Shown: positions 13,201 to 25,043 of the stretch, piece after piece
Layout: each line of letters opens with the position of its first letter
How positions within the stretch are numbered: position 1 is the stretch's first letter
DNA from: Lampris incognitus
Taxonomy: Eukaryota; Chordata; Actinopteri; Lampriformes; Lampridae
Reading direction: 5' to 3'
Length of the DNA stretch: 64,000 bases
NCBI RefSeq assembly: GCF_029633865.1
Contig: NC_079223.1
Coordinates: forward strand, 35,027,391 to 35,091,390
Position numbers and translations under genes: made by a program
Notes under the pieces: generated by a model
The model's database searches: none
What the model was told of the DNA's origin: nothing
The model's input: only the letters and a program-made list of their open reading frames with translations

Positions 13201-15890
13201 AAAGCACACAGAGCTGAGCAACCTAGGATACTTATAGAGTTGCATGGCCATGTTATTGTACTTACCACATGACCATGGCGGCTGGTATCTCGGTAATTTG
13301 AAGACAATGCTCTTTTCTTAAGCCCCCAAACAGTGACTCCAAAATTTTTGCAGTGCCCACCAATGAGGTGGGGAAGTGGGGAGGAGGGGGGGGCTGTTAT
13401 GCAAGCATTGGGACAATGGCCTACTAGGCTACTTTACAATGTGTCTGCACGGCGTTACTCAGTACAGTACTCAATACAGCGGTTTATGACCTTCGATCAT
13501 ATTGTATCAATGAAATATGAAAGGATTTTAAGACGTCTTTCTGGTTCCCATAGCACACCGTATGAGTCTTTTTAGCTCATCTTGACCAACCTGCCGCCTC
13601 GTTTTTGGTTTTCAGGCCCCGGGAAGTGGAAGTTGGGTGAGGTGAATGCAATTTCACTGGTTTTCATGGTTATGCCTTTCTACTGTGGCGGGCTTTATTA
13701 TGAAACCATTTGCTCAACTGTAGCAGACTACAGGGAACCTATCACAGCACTAGCGCTGCATACAAAAGCTAGTCATAGCAGCATAACATATAATTTCCAC
13801 TACAGGGGCACTGCAGCAAGGCTTTCTGAACAGACTGAAAAAGACTCCTTATTTACGACCGAGCAGATAGTCTGTTTTAAAGCCTCAGCCTCCTCTTTAA
13901 ACAAACTGGCCTGATCATTTACATGTACATTGGCTTATAATGTCAAACAATTTACCCCTCAATCCTCTCGACCCCCTTTCTGAGCAAGCTAAACAGCCTT
14001 TGACCTCTTCAGAGGGCAAGTGTTGAGTGCCGCAGGAGTTCAGGACACGGCGCAGAACTGTGGAGCTGCAGCTCGAGGTATTGAATCTCTTCCAGAAAAA
14101 ATAAATAACGCCCTCGTCTGCAAGTGACCGGTGCTCCCTCCCAGACTTTCAAGGCAGCTCGTGTTACTGTGGCCCCTGACAGGAGCAGACAGGTTGTGTC
14201 TGAGAGAAATACCTTCCCACAGATGACATCACCGAACGGGAGAATGAATCACAGAGCAAGGTAGGAATGGCTCAGTGGCAAAGGGTCAGCACTTAATCAA
14301 AACCTACGTTCGTTTTATGATTTGTTTTTCAAAGTATTTTTGAATGATGTCATCCGCAGGAACATTTTGTCCGATTTCAGAGTGCGCAGAAGAATCTCCG
14401 CCGGCCAGCACACTCGGTCTGGTTCGACTGTTGTGTGTCAGTGACGAGGACAGAGCCAATCCTCCGTTATTACCATTTGAGATACATGAAAATATGACTT
14501 TATTCCCCAAGGGGATGGCAGTGCTCACACAGTCAAGCACCCCATTAAATACACATGCACACATAAACACACGTACACATGCAGACAATCCTTTGCTTGC
14601 GGAATCAGAGGGGAAAATAGCAGCATCTAACAAGGGAGCCTCTATTGTGTGGGCTGAAATGAGCTCCCACCAACCCTCCTCTCGCTGAGGGTGGTCTCCC
14701 CTGGGCACTCTGGATGACATTAAAGGGATTTGTCCGTGAAGATCTGACTCCATTACCGGAGATAATACTCGGGTAGACGGAGATCAGAGAGAAAAGCGTG
14801 TTGCTCACAACTTGTTACCCGTTGCATCTCAATTATCTAAAATGGCTTCATCTCCACATTTTCTTTATCTTGACGGGTTGACAAGCACAGGATCATGGGA
14901 GTTTGCTGAAAACGTTAAGCAAAGCGGCCAAATGGCGTTTTGCTTTTCGAATCTCCACCTTGCTATAGATGAATGGAAGGAAACGAAGAGGAAAAGTACC
15001 CTCTGCGGATTACCTTTAGATGATAAAATAATAGCAAAAACTGAATCCAGTAAGGGGCTCGCAGGGTGATACCACAGAAGACAGCACCACCTACTGGTTG
15101 TGTTGGATCAATGGTGTGGGGGGGTCAGTGGTTGGGGGAGGAAGAGCGACGGAGCGACACAAGGCCCAATGAAAACAGTCACATCCAGAGCAATACTCTC
15201 TCCTCCATCTACGACCACTGCCAAGATGCTCACAAGCAAGGCGTTTAACACCCAGCAGTACAAGTGGGGCTGGTTAATGACCAACTATACTAGAAGGCTA
15301 TGACTGAACTGTGCTGCTCCGAGGTGAACATGTGTGTATCGTTGAGAGGTGGGGGGAGAGGGGGGGCATTGCTAAAAAGAGCACTTGTGCTCAACAAACC
15401 TTCCCTGGATAAATAAAGGTTTGTCAACTTCCCCGCGGAGCCATATTTGTTCATGTTGCTATGCTCCTACTCTATAGCCGAGTGTCCCTCAGCGCTATGA
15501 TGCAATGGGTGGCGTTTACGCTGTGTAAACAAAGTGGCGAGCGTGGACTCTGAACCCCAATGTCCAGTGGACTGTAAACTTCTGAACCGTCGCCGACGCA
15601 CATGTCGCAATACACAGAGCCTCCTGTATATGAATACGCAATGAGTCATCGCTCCGCACAGGAGTCTCAGTGAAGCAAGGCACCACCCATGTCACTTAAT
15701 GGGACACAGGCCCTGCTATCATGCATGAGGGCCCCTGTACCTGACCTCACACTCACCTCGCCGGTGCTTCCTGGTCCTCACAAACTAACCCTGTTTTGAA
15801 TGGGTTGCCTGGCAACTGTCTCCATAAACACAGCACCTGGAAACTCCAGCAGGAAACTGCTGTGGCTCTACGGAAAATCAGGGGCTGTCG
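10239..15890. other. Non-coding, no gene seen
   Basis: More than 5 kb without a recognisable exon, RNA gene or transposon. CT/GA-rich patches lie near 11380-11530, a poly-T-rich patch near 12860-12970 and a G tract near 13379-13392. Stretches at about 12200-12560 and 13920-14250 look unique and could be conserved non-coding DNA, but that needs a comparison with other fish. Confidence 0.5.
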
Positions 15891-15895
15891 TCAAA

Positions 15896-15896
<1 letters not shown>

Positions 15897-15970
<74 letters not shown>
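15897..15970. repeat. (CA)n microsatellite
   Basis: Perfect CA dinucleotide run of about 74 bp. Confidence 0.95.
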
Positions 15971-15971
<1 letters not shown>

Positions 15972-16782
15972 TTGTGCAAACAACTGTAAGAGTACCTGTA
16001 ATTTGTTTTCTCTCTCTCTCTCTGTCGGTCTTTTTTCTCGCTTCATCCGTCTTAAGCATTTTCCTGTTTGACTCGAATCTGGTAAAATAAGTGCCAAAAT
16101 GACCAACGTGCAAATTGACGGCTTATGGGCAAATTGATTGTTATGACTCTCTTATAAGAGTCAGCTCCCACGTCTTTGCACCTCAGAACAGAACCCATCC
16201 TGTAACTGTATATATTTTACTACATAGGTGATTTTCCAAATGATCAAGGACCTAATCACCATGTGTTGGTTCATGAACTCGACACCAGCTCCCCATTTCT
16301 CCTCATTACTATCAGCAGTCTTTTACCAATTAACCCCCCCCCCCCTCCATTTTGCGTCACACCGGCCGCCAAGAAAGTGCCATTACTGGTCTTCCACATT
16401 GCTTACTCGGTCCCATCAATTTCCTGTTATTGTTGGCAGTTCAGCCAAAGCCCCACTATTGATCCCTCCTCCCAGGAGAAGATAAGGTGGGGAATCGAGA
16501 TGGATTCCATATCTATTATCTAATGGAATCCCTCCTCCCAGAAAGGCCTATGGATTTTCTGCCATTGAACCTGTGAAAGTGTGTGTCCATGTGTATGCGT
16601 GTGTATGTGTGTGTCCTCTCTCGGAGCACAGAAAGACGCTTTTGTAGGATGGATTAATGCGGTAAGCACAATATGGCAGAAAGTGGCAACTGAGGCCCGG
16701 TCAACTGGTGAGGCGCTCAGGGAAATGCACTTTATAAATGTGTATTGACCTGGTGCTCTCCAAATGGCCCTTTTGGTGAAGT
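15971..16782. other. Non-coding, no gene seen
   Basis: Unique-looking DNA between two CA arrays, with a short CT run near 16010-16022 and a C tract near 16336-16345. Nothing recognised. Confidence 0.5.
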
Positions 16783-16789
16783 GCACGCG

Positions 16790-16871
<82 letters not shown>
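16783..16871. repeat. Compound (CG)n(CA)n microsatellite
   Basis: A short alternating CG run (about 16785-16798) followed by a long perfect CA run. Both are potential Z-DNA formers. Confidence 0.95.
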
Positions 16872-16873
<2 letters not shown>

Positions 16874-18019
16874 GGCTCTCACATGTGGAGCACTGCATCA
16901 AATACCAGCACAGAGTGACAGGAACTTTCTGCAGACAGGGGCTGATGAATCTGTTGGTGGATGCACGCACACACAAAAAAAAGAGGGAGAGGCGAAGAAG
17001 TGGATGGAGGGAAGAGGGAACAAAAGGCAAAAAGAGAAAAAGAAAGGAAGACACCAAAGGAAGAAATAAACAAATTAAGAAATGTATTTAAATGAAAGGG
17101 ATATAGGAAGGTGTATGCGATCCACAGAGGAGTCCTGTGCAGAGGCTGATGAGCTGCCTTGCATTACAGAAATAACAGCTCCTGTTGCTCACTCTCTCAC
17201 CGTGTTTTCTTTCTTTCTTTTTTTCAGCATTAGCCTTCCTGTCTGTTTCTCTCTGCTACTTACTGAACATCCTGCTTGCATAATGCTGCTTTATCAGAGA
17301 ATCAAGGAAGCTGTGCAGATCATTCCCTTTCTTAATCAAAAACAGGCGGACCCCGTGCAGCTAGAAGCTGCGTATGGCTTCGCTTTTTTATTTTATTTTT
17401 TTTTAATAGCCAACTGACATTAAGCATTATTTCATCCTTAACAGCAGCAAGCACATAATGTAGTTGGGGGGAGCAACTGGATTCAGAATGGCACATGTTA
17501 TTAAAATGATGTCTTCATTTTCAGAGGAAACTGAATACACTGAGAGAGCAACCTTTTATAAACACATCTGAAACAATGGACGGTGCACACCCGCCAATCT
17601 CCAAGATAGCCGTTTTTCTAATAGCTCTGTTGCCTCCAAATATAAACACAACAGTATCATGTGGAGGCAAAAATCAATACATTTCCTCGCAGAATGCAGA
17701 CGGGTTGCTGGCATGTTCTGTGGCGATAAGCTCCTGTGTAATCAAGTCGTGGAACAGGTACCCATAAGCAGAGCACGTTATCACCCCGACTGACTCCTGA
17801 TAAGGAGACACCTCCTTTTCAGAGAAACCATGGATGGGGTTCAAGCGTAATATATATATAGTGTGAACGGCGGATGGAAATTGTGGACCCTCTTGGTTTA
17901 CAGTGTAGGTACAGTAACTGCATAGTAAATCTCACCGGTTGCAGCTGCCATTGAAGCTACCACCACCACTTTCACTTTACCCCAAGCCGAAACAAGAGGA
18001 TGCAGATGTAAGCACAAAA

Positions 18020-18021
<2 letters not shown>
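16872..18021. other. Non-coding; 17540-17830 possibly conserved
   Basis: No exon recognised. The segment at about 17540-17830 has the unbroken, moderately AT-rich look of vertebrate conserved non-coding elements, but this is only an impression. An A/G-rich run lies at 16975-17090. Confidence 0.4.

Positions 18022-18109
<88 letters not shown>
18022..18109. repeat. (CA)n microsatellite
   Basis: Perfect CA run of about 88 bp, immediately left of the telomere-motif-containing dispersed repeat. Confidence 0.95.
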
Positions 18110-18111
<2 letters not shown>

Positions 18112-18117
18112 GCAAAT

Positions 18118-18339
18118 TTATACTTGTGGGGCCCACTCATTGACTACATTCATTTCCTAACCCTAACCTTAACCTTAACCTAACCCTAATTCTAACCTTA
18201 ACCCTAAAACCAAGTCCTAACCCTAAAATAGACCCTTTTACTTGTGGGGCCCCATAAAATGGCCCCACAAGTTAGGTGGTTTCTGGTTTTTCTATCCTAA
18301 TGGGGAAATTTGGTCCCCATTAGGATAGAAAAACATGGT

Positions 18340-18340
<1 letters not shown>
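18118..18340. repeat. Dispersed repeat with CCCTAA-like array and hairpins
   Basis: Contains TTGTGGGGCC blocks, a degenerate run of CCTAACCCTAACCTTAACC-type units at about 18158-18232, a short palindrome around 18240-18270 (TTGTGGGGC ... GCCCCACAA), and a perfect 20-bp inverted repeat (18287-18306 and 18314-18333, 7-bp loop). The phrase acttgtggggcc...ccccacaagt is widespread in fish genomes next to CA arrays, so this is probably a non-autonomous transposon. It is not a true telomere. Confidence 0.65.

Positions 18341-18341
<1 letters not shown>

Positions 18342-18363
<22 letters not shown>
18342..18363. repeat. (CA)n microsatellite
   Basis: Short CA run directly after the dispersed repeat, which is thus bracketed by CA arrays on both sides. 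Confidence 0.9.
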
Positions 18364-18364
<1 letters not shown>

Positions 18365-18371
<7 letters not shown>

Positions 18372-19050
18372 ACATGGGTGGGCACTCCACACATGCACAC
18401 ACATATACAACCACTCTGTGATGTAGCCTAAAACCCTAATGACAGGAGTCATTCTTTAACTCGGGGAATGCGATAGCCTTAGTGGGTAAATGAATGTCAG
18501 CAACAATTAGAGGTGCATGTAGTAGTGTCTCGCAGAGAGCCCACAGCAGACTAGGGTCAGGAGTTTACTATGTATCACCAGGATTAGGTCCACATAGAAC
18601 AGACACAGCCAAGGACGTCTCGAGGGCAGGAGCACTACAGGACGAGCACGTAGCCAGCATCCACTGCTAGATCACTGGACTCAATAAGATAGGGCGATTA
18701 ATGCACATATGGCAGGGACTAACAGTGTGAGGCAAAAAACAAAAACACTCGCATGAAAGAAAAACTGTAGCTGAATAATTTCCTAACGAGAAATACTGAG
18801 GCTAGCTGTCCTTCATCTTCAGGTTGGCTTCCTACTGCGTTTTAGACCTGTGTGCGGTGAGACCTCGGATGGCTGAGATACTGGAACTTCGTGGTGTAAG
18901 CATAGCAGAGATGAGATGAGATGGCTCTACAGCAAACAGAGAAACAGCCCCAAATATTCAGTGTAGCCTTTCCAGAATACACACACTTGCTTGCTGGTTG
19001 TCCATTGTGCCCGATGATGACCATCTTCTTCTATTTGTGGGTCCTTTGAG
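18365..19050. other. Non-coding, no gene seen
   Basis: No exon or repeat family recognised. Mixed composition. Confidence 0.5.
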
Positions 19051-19620
19051 GACTCAGATAGCAGAAGATACCTGCGCAGAGATGGTTTTTAAAGTGGCAT
19101 GGGGGGTGCGCTTCTCCCAACGCCACATGACTTGATTGTAGAGCAGATGGTTCCGATGGCAAGGGGGATCCCTAGACGACCGGCACCTCCACACAACTGC
19201 AGGGGGCTGCCGGAAATCCAGTTTTTCGGAAACCGCCTCGAAGCATACCGCCACAGCTTGCTTTTCTGTTGGGGTAAGCTCCCTTAGCCTTATGTCTTCC
19301 CAGACTCACCCACAAGGCAGCGGGGCAGTAGTTGATAGGTGCCAGGGCATGTCCACCAGGGTGGGCCTGCACACCATATCTCTGGGGCCCACTGCTGCTC
19401 CGAGATCCCCTGCCAAGTTAGCCTGGGGCCGCAAGACCCCAGTTACCATGTGTGGCCACGGGGAGGCCTGGCAGGAGTCTTGGTGAAGGAGAGGCTATGT
19501 ACTGGCAAGGGAAGGCTTACACGCTAGGATGCTTCCCTATTCGCCACAAAGGCTAGCCAGCGGCAGCAAGCTAAGGGCAGGAAGGACACAAGCGGGTTGG
19601 AAGAACACATGCACCTTCCC
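19051..19620. other. GC-richer block, possible unclassified repeat
   Basis: Composition changes sharply to GC-rich, with phrases such as GGCAAGGGAAGGCTTACACG and CTATTCGCCACAAAGGCTAG that look like dispersed repeat sequence. No frame on either strand shows a recognised domain. I cannot name a family. Confidence 0.3.
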
Positions 19621-19669
19621 TCCAACTACACACTGCTGCACTAGACGCATCACAACACCCTGTGTGTAT

Positions 19670-19671
<2 letters not shown>

Positions 19672-19724
<53 letters not shown>
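19672..19724. repeat. (CA)n microsatellite
   Basis: Perfect CA run of about 52 bp. Confidence 0.95.
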
Positions 19725-19727
<3 letters not shown>

Positions 19728-21407
19728 GAAATGCAAGGAAAAGGAATGTGAAGAGAAATGAAGGGGGAGGAGAGTGTAACACAAGATGAAACAAACAAAC
19801 AAACAAAAACAAAAGAAAAAGAAAGAAAGTGAGAGTGAGTTAGTGAGTGAGTGAGCAGAGGAGAGGAGAGGAGAGAGGGAGCAGTGGAGGAAGGGGTCTT
19901 GTGGTAGGTATTGAGTACTTTGATTTAGGGGATCTCTCATGAGACTAAGACACCAGTCTAATCTAATCCCACACTCACACTATGTCCAATGACAGAGAGT
20001 GAAACAGAGCCCGGGCATGGGGGCTGTTACACGGTGGCAGAGGAATAAAGAAGAAGGTGAAGGAATGAAGACAGGAGTGGGGTGGAAGATAGATGGAATG
20101 ACAGGGCAAAGAGGAGAAAGGTTGCTGAAGAGACTAGTAGCTGATGATCGAGTGGAATGACAGGGAGGAGGTAGAACAGAGAAAATGATGAGGGAGGCGG
20201 CTAAGACGACACACTCACACCTTCTATCCTCTCTCATACGTAAATGAAAATACCAGTTCAATGTTACTGAGACAAAAATAATAATAAAAAAACAAAACAA
20301 AAAGCGAATAAAGAGGAAATAAATGTAAATCCACGCAGGGGCCTTCGACATGAATAAAATGACTCGAGGTGATGCTGATCTTTGTCCTCTTATTCACTTT
20401 GTTCTGCATTTTTCATGACTCTTGACCTGGGCGCCTTGTGTGGCTGACATCACGGGAGTATGGAGGGGGTATTAGTACAAGATGACGTTGAGCCTAATAA
20501 GACATAATCATCCCTTTCTGCACCCTCACACTCCAAAACTCTGATCTGGATATATTTCCAGCGCCCCCTGTTGGGAAGGATAAATTTCACGTTACACACC
20601 ATTTACTTAACCATCAATGGAGCATGTGCATAGTGGACAGCTTCCAGGTTTGACGCCATTACTTTTTATCACTGTCCCCTGGTGCCAAATGGTTGTACAT
20701 ACTTTGCACTCTGGCATCAGGCTGGATGGTTTGTCACCACTCGGAACATCTAAAATGTAATCTGGCTGGAGGCTTAAGGGTGTTCACGTTTTCTACAATC
20801 TGTCTGAGGCTTAAGGGTGTTCACATTTTCTACAATGGTAACAGGAGGGTGACAAGATGAGTATGCCAGCAGCCCTCCAGTGTGTTCAGCTGTAGCTCAG
20901 AAAACATCTTGCTGGTATGCTGGTAAAACGCTACATCAGTGTAGGCATTAATGACAATAATTTGGCCTTTCCAATTTTCCATTTGTCAGATGTGAACCAA
21001 TGTCATTCAATAATATTGATATGATGCGATTTGTTGACCTGTTCTGGTGGCCGATCAACACGTTTACTATAGAATTCTGCCACTTATCGAATAAGTGAGG
21101 CGACATGCGATGCGATGCTGCTGGAAGTAACCATCATCAATAGGGTTTTTTTTTTCCAGCTGCGAGGGGAAAAACACATTTTTGGACCGAGGCTTTGTTT
21201 GCACATTTCTTTTCTTTCCAACTACATTAATTACAACATGTTAACGGTTGGACGTGTTTGCATCCTATAATAATCTCTAGTATCTATGGCAACCATGTTT
21301 CATCTGGCGGTAAAGAGCTCAGGTGCTCACAGATCTTCCTATCGTTCTGCTGTGAAGCTAAATGTACAGCTCTCTTGACATTACACATGCGCACGCAAAC
21401 ACACACA
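19725..21407. other. Non-coding; includes a short tandem duplication
   Basis: No gene recognised. A and GA-rich patches lie at 19790-19890. At about 20768-20837 a unit containing GAGGCTTAAGGGTGTTCAC is present twice in tandem (period about 41 bp). Confidence 0.5.
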
Positions 21408-21472
21408 CACTCTCTCTCTCTCTCTCTCTCTCTACCTCCCTCTCTCTCTCTCTCTCTCTCTCCCCCTCTCTT
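21408..21472. repeat. (CT)n microsatellite, interrupted
   Basis: CT runs with ACCTCC and CCCC interruptions, preceded by a short CA run. Confidence 0.9.
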
Positions 21473-21798
21473 TCTCGTCCTCCCTTAACGGCTCCCCTGA
21501 CAATAGAGCACAGCTTGCATGGAGTGAATGAAATGAACACCAGAAACACCTTCACCCAGCAAACTGTTACATCAACCCTATCTGGCAAAGTCTTCTCATC
21601 ACATCTGCTTTTCTTATTAGCTTGTAAGAGCTCCCTGCTGCTGGAGAACCATAATGTTTTTGCCTCTCCCTTGTCTCTTTTTCTTTTCCTAAACCTGAAC
21701 AACAAAAGCAGGGAAGAATAAATATCCTGACGGTGGTGAGGACACCTATGATAACAGTGTTGCTATTATAGTATAGTATCATAGTGTGCGTGTGTGTG

Positions 21799-21799
<1 letters not shown>

Positions 21800-21842
<43 letters not shown>
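21800..21842. repeat. (ATTG)n microsatellite
   Basis: About ten ATTG units after a short GT run. Confidence 0.92.
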
Positions 21843-23031
21843 ACCATGGAAAATAATGGGGAGTGCATTATAATTTTTGAATTCAGCATTTGTTGGTCAC
21901 TTTCATTACATTGATTATAAAAGCTTGGTTGAATCAAAGCAGTCCCACAAATCTCTGAGGGGTTTTTGGGTCAATGCAGACACAAGATGGCGAGTGACAA
22001 TCACAAGATTGATATTGTCCCCGCTGAAAGACTTAGTGTAACATGGAATACAGAACATTAAGTTATAATTCTCCTCATGTTGGTTTACCGATACAACCTT
22101 GCCTGTCAAAGACTTTTACGAGGCATAATTACTTGTGCGACCTTCAGGAGGTCATGCATGCTTGTCCCCCCATTAAAGTCATGTAAGCATTTCTGGCCAG
22201 CAGATTGATAGTGCAAGTTAAAGGTGATATTCCCTGTCTTGATCACTCTGTTTCTCCTGTCTCTCTCTTTCCGATCTATCCATTCTTTCTTTCCTCTTTT
22301 GCAACTGTCATGTTCCCCTTGTCATCCTGCCGCATGTGAAGTCCAAGCCAGCCGACAGTTTTTGCCTTAGGGTATAATGCTATAACAGCTTTCATTTATG
22401 GATGAATATATCACTAACATAAACCAGACCGAAGAGCTCTTTCTTTTCTGCTGGATGAATGAGAGGAGCAGCCCAGCTCGTCATCCGAGGCAGCGACGGA
22501 TGTCCCAACATGATTAGGATGTAACACCTTCAAACAAATTCCCTGATCATCACGTCACACCAGAGGTAAAAAGGGCTGATGTACTCCGTTTGTGTGGTTT
22601 ACCTAATATCACATCAAAATCAAAAGCTGTGCTGAACTATGATCGTTATGATCCAAATGCTTCATTAGCACATGTTCTCTGTCAGTTCTTCACACGTTGA
22701 TTAGTCCGAATTAGGATCTGAACAGAATAGACACATTTTAAATCCTCATGCATGTGCTAGAGCCAATAAGAGAATTCCTCAATCGCATTCTTACCTTTCC
22801 CTTATGGGGAGGGAGGACACTGTACAGGAGAATTATGTTCCTTCCCAGTCAACATTTGGATTAAATCGTGGGAGTGCACACAGACAAACAAGTTACACAT
22901 CTCCCATGACATGAATCCCAAACACAGGCAACAAGAGAGTGCAGATCTCCGCCTTGCGTATCTCCCCTACTGCACTACTTGGATTTAGGAGAAAACCAAG
23001 CTGAGGAGTTAGCAAACAATTGCGGTATAGA
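21843..23031. other. Non-coding, no gene seen
   Basis: Unique-looking sequence, no recognised exon or transposon. Confidence 0.5.
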
Positions 23032-24027
23032 AAAGCGTTTTTCAAAGGTTTTGAATCATGTAATCACAAGAGGTCCTTGATCACACCGTAATAACTGTGC
23101 ACAAATATCAGGCGGCTTACAGGCCCAGTGGTATGCGAGAATAGCTGCGGACAGACACACGCACCAGTGTTTTTCCTGCCATTATAAGACTTTTGTGCAG
23201 CGCCCAAGTCGATTGAACAGGAAATATGGGGGGAAAAGGTGTTTAATATGCAGCGCTCAAGCTAAGAAATTCTAGCTAATAAAAACGTTTTGCCTGTCAG
23301 GCTGTGGATGTGCAGCCTCCTATAGTCGGACCCTCGCACGAATGCGACAGAGTCTAATATGAACTTGCACTTTCCAAAAAGAAAAGGCTTGCAATGCGAC
23401 CATTTTGATTTAACCCTAACTCTGGGAAATTAAAGACAGGGGTCATTATTTTTTGGCTCATCCAGTGTTCCTCCAGTTGTCCTGTGCTGAGATCAGCAGT
23501 GAATGATTTGCTGATTTGCGAAATATGATTGACTTCTTAACGTTTTGGTTGAGACTCTGTCGCTGCCTGGTAGCTGACTGAGGACAACTCCAACACCTCC
23601 TCCTGCCAACCCTCACCTTAACCACTCATCTTAACCGAATGCCCAGATTGTCACCAGTCGCCTGACAGCAAAACAACCAACGTGGGAGAAGGTGGAGGTG
23701 TCCTCAGTCCGCCGCCAGACTGTTGCAATCAACCCATATATAGGAGCTGCGCATGTGCACGATTGACTCAGAGTGGGCAGCGGCGAAAAACAGCGTTGGT
23801 CGAGCGAGCTAGACAGTGAATTTAGAGAGGGAGCGGCGATAGCGAGAACAAACGTTTTTCGAAGGTTTTGAATCACCGCACGCATGAGAGGTTCTTCATC
23901 ATACAGTGTGCACAAAATATGTTAGGCTGATAGGTCCAGTAGTTTGCGAGATTAGCCGTGGACAGGCAGACAGACAGACAGACCAAACGCATGACCCCCT
24001 CCAGGCTACCGCCTGGCAGGGATAATG
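23032..24027 (+). repeat. Dispersed repeat present as two direct copies
   Basis: Two related segments, about 23032-23158 and 23844-23982, share TTTTGAATCA, AGAGGT(C/T)CTT, GTGCACAAA, GGCCCAGTGGT / GGTCCAGTAGT and TGCGAGA(A/T)TAGC...GGACAG in the same order and orientation. The second copy continues into (CAGA)n and a short palindrome CCAGGCTACCGCCTGG. The arrangement looks like two insertions, or a duplication, of the 3' end of an unclassified retroelement. The roughly 690 bp between them show no coding resemblance. Confidence 0.6.
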
Positions 24028-24969
24028 ATGCACACTGATTATAAAGTTGAAGGTAGGAGAGGATAAGATGCTCAAAATGTGCCAAGGTAGCTGAATGTTT
24101 TGGAAGCCTATGTGGCACAATCATTGCATAGACTTGCCAGGCAAAGGTAGAAGCCAACCAAAAGACATGTTGGCTAATGGGTGCAGCAGATCAGATTTTC
24201 TGGCATACTAGCTGGTATAATGGCTGCTCTGCCAGCCTGCAGTCACACAACCCGGCTTCCCCTCCCCTCTCAGCAGCCCTCCATCTGTCATTGGAAATCC
24301 GCAGTGGTCCCTCAGGTAGGAGGAGGGTAGTGTCAGCCTGGCAGGGTCATTACAGCAAGGCCTGCGAGCGTCGGCACTGCAGCCTGCTCCTCTGCAGTCC
24401 CTGCCTGGCTCAACCCCTGCCAGGTAGCAAGCTCTCACACAGGCCTAATGTATTCACACTAATTAAACTGTGCCAGCAGGACACCACAAGAGCCCAGCCG
24501 TTAAAAGAGAAAGACCAACTGTTAGTATCAGAGCAAGGCAATGTCAAATTCTTAACAGCCCCCCTCCCCTCCCCCACCTGCCCACCAGCCTTGGATATTG
24601 TGGAAATCACAGAAGATGTTTAGAAAAATCTTCCTGTATTTTCTATTTTAATATCATGAAAGAACCAAACATGCAATTTTCAGGCATTCAAAAATACGAC
24701 ATCAACATCTCAACATTTACACTCTGAATCGGGTTTGCAGCCCCCCCCCCCCCCACCATAATAGTCTCACCACATTTTGTGGCTGACCCACAACCCCTTC
24801 CCTGCCAATTTGCATAAATCACAGTGGAGATCTGACAGTCACGAGGCATTGAAGGCAGGGCGATGCCCAGCCCCCCGTGCAGAAACCAGGCCACCAAGCC
24901 AGAGAATGGGAGGCCTGCCTGCCTGCCAGAGTGACAAATGTGTCCGGAGCTCACTCGAACTGCCCCCTC
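24028..24969. other. Non-coding, no gene seen
   Basis: No exon recognised. A C tract lies at about 24740-24755. Confidence 0.5.
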
Positions 24970-24975
24970 TTGTGT

Positions 24976-25042
<67 letters not shown>
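24970..25042. repeat. (GT)n microsatellite
   Basis: GT run of about 73 bp with one AG interruption near the left end. Confidence 0.95.

Positions 25043-25043
<1 letters not shown>

Noticed and set aside
13333..13914. Two consecutive plus-strand open frames as a gene
   Set aside because: No domain, no splice consensus linking them, and ordinary intergenic composition.
15897..18109. CRISPR-like arrays from regular repeats
   Set aside because: The repeats are simple microsatellites without spacers, and the genome is that of a vertebrate.
18158..18232. True interstitial telomere
   Set aside because: Units are degenerate and mixed with CCTTAA variants, inside a dispersed repeat with hairpins; there is no long perfect TTAGGG array.
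19051..19620. Protein-coding exon in the GC-rich block
   Set aside because: Open frames on both strands are short and have no recognisable domain; composition fits an unclassified repeat better.
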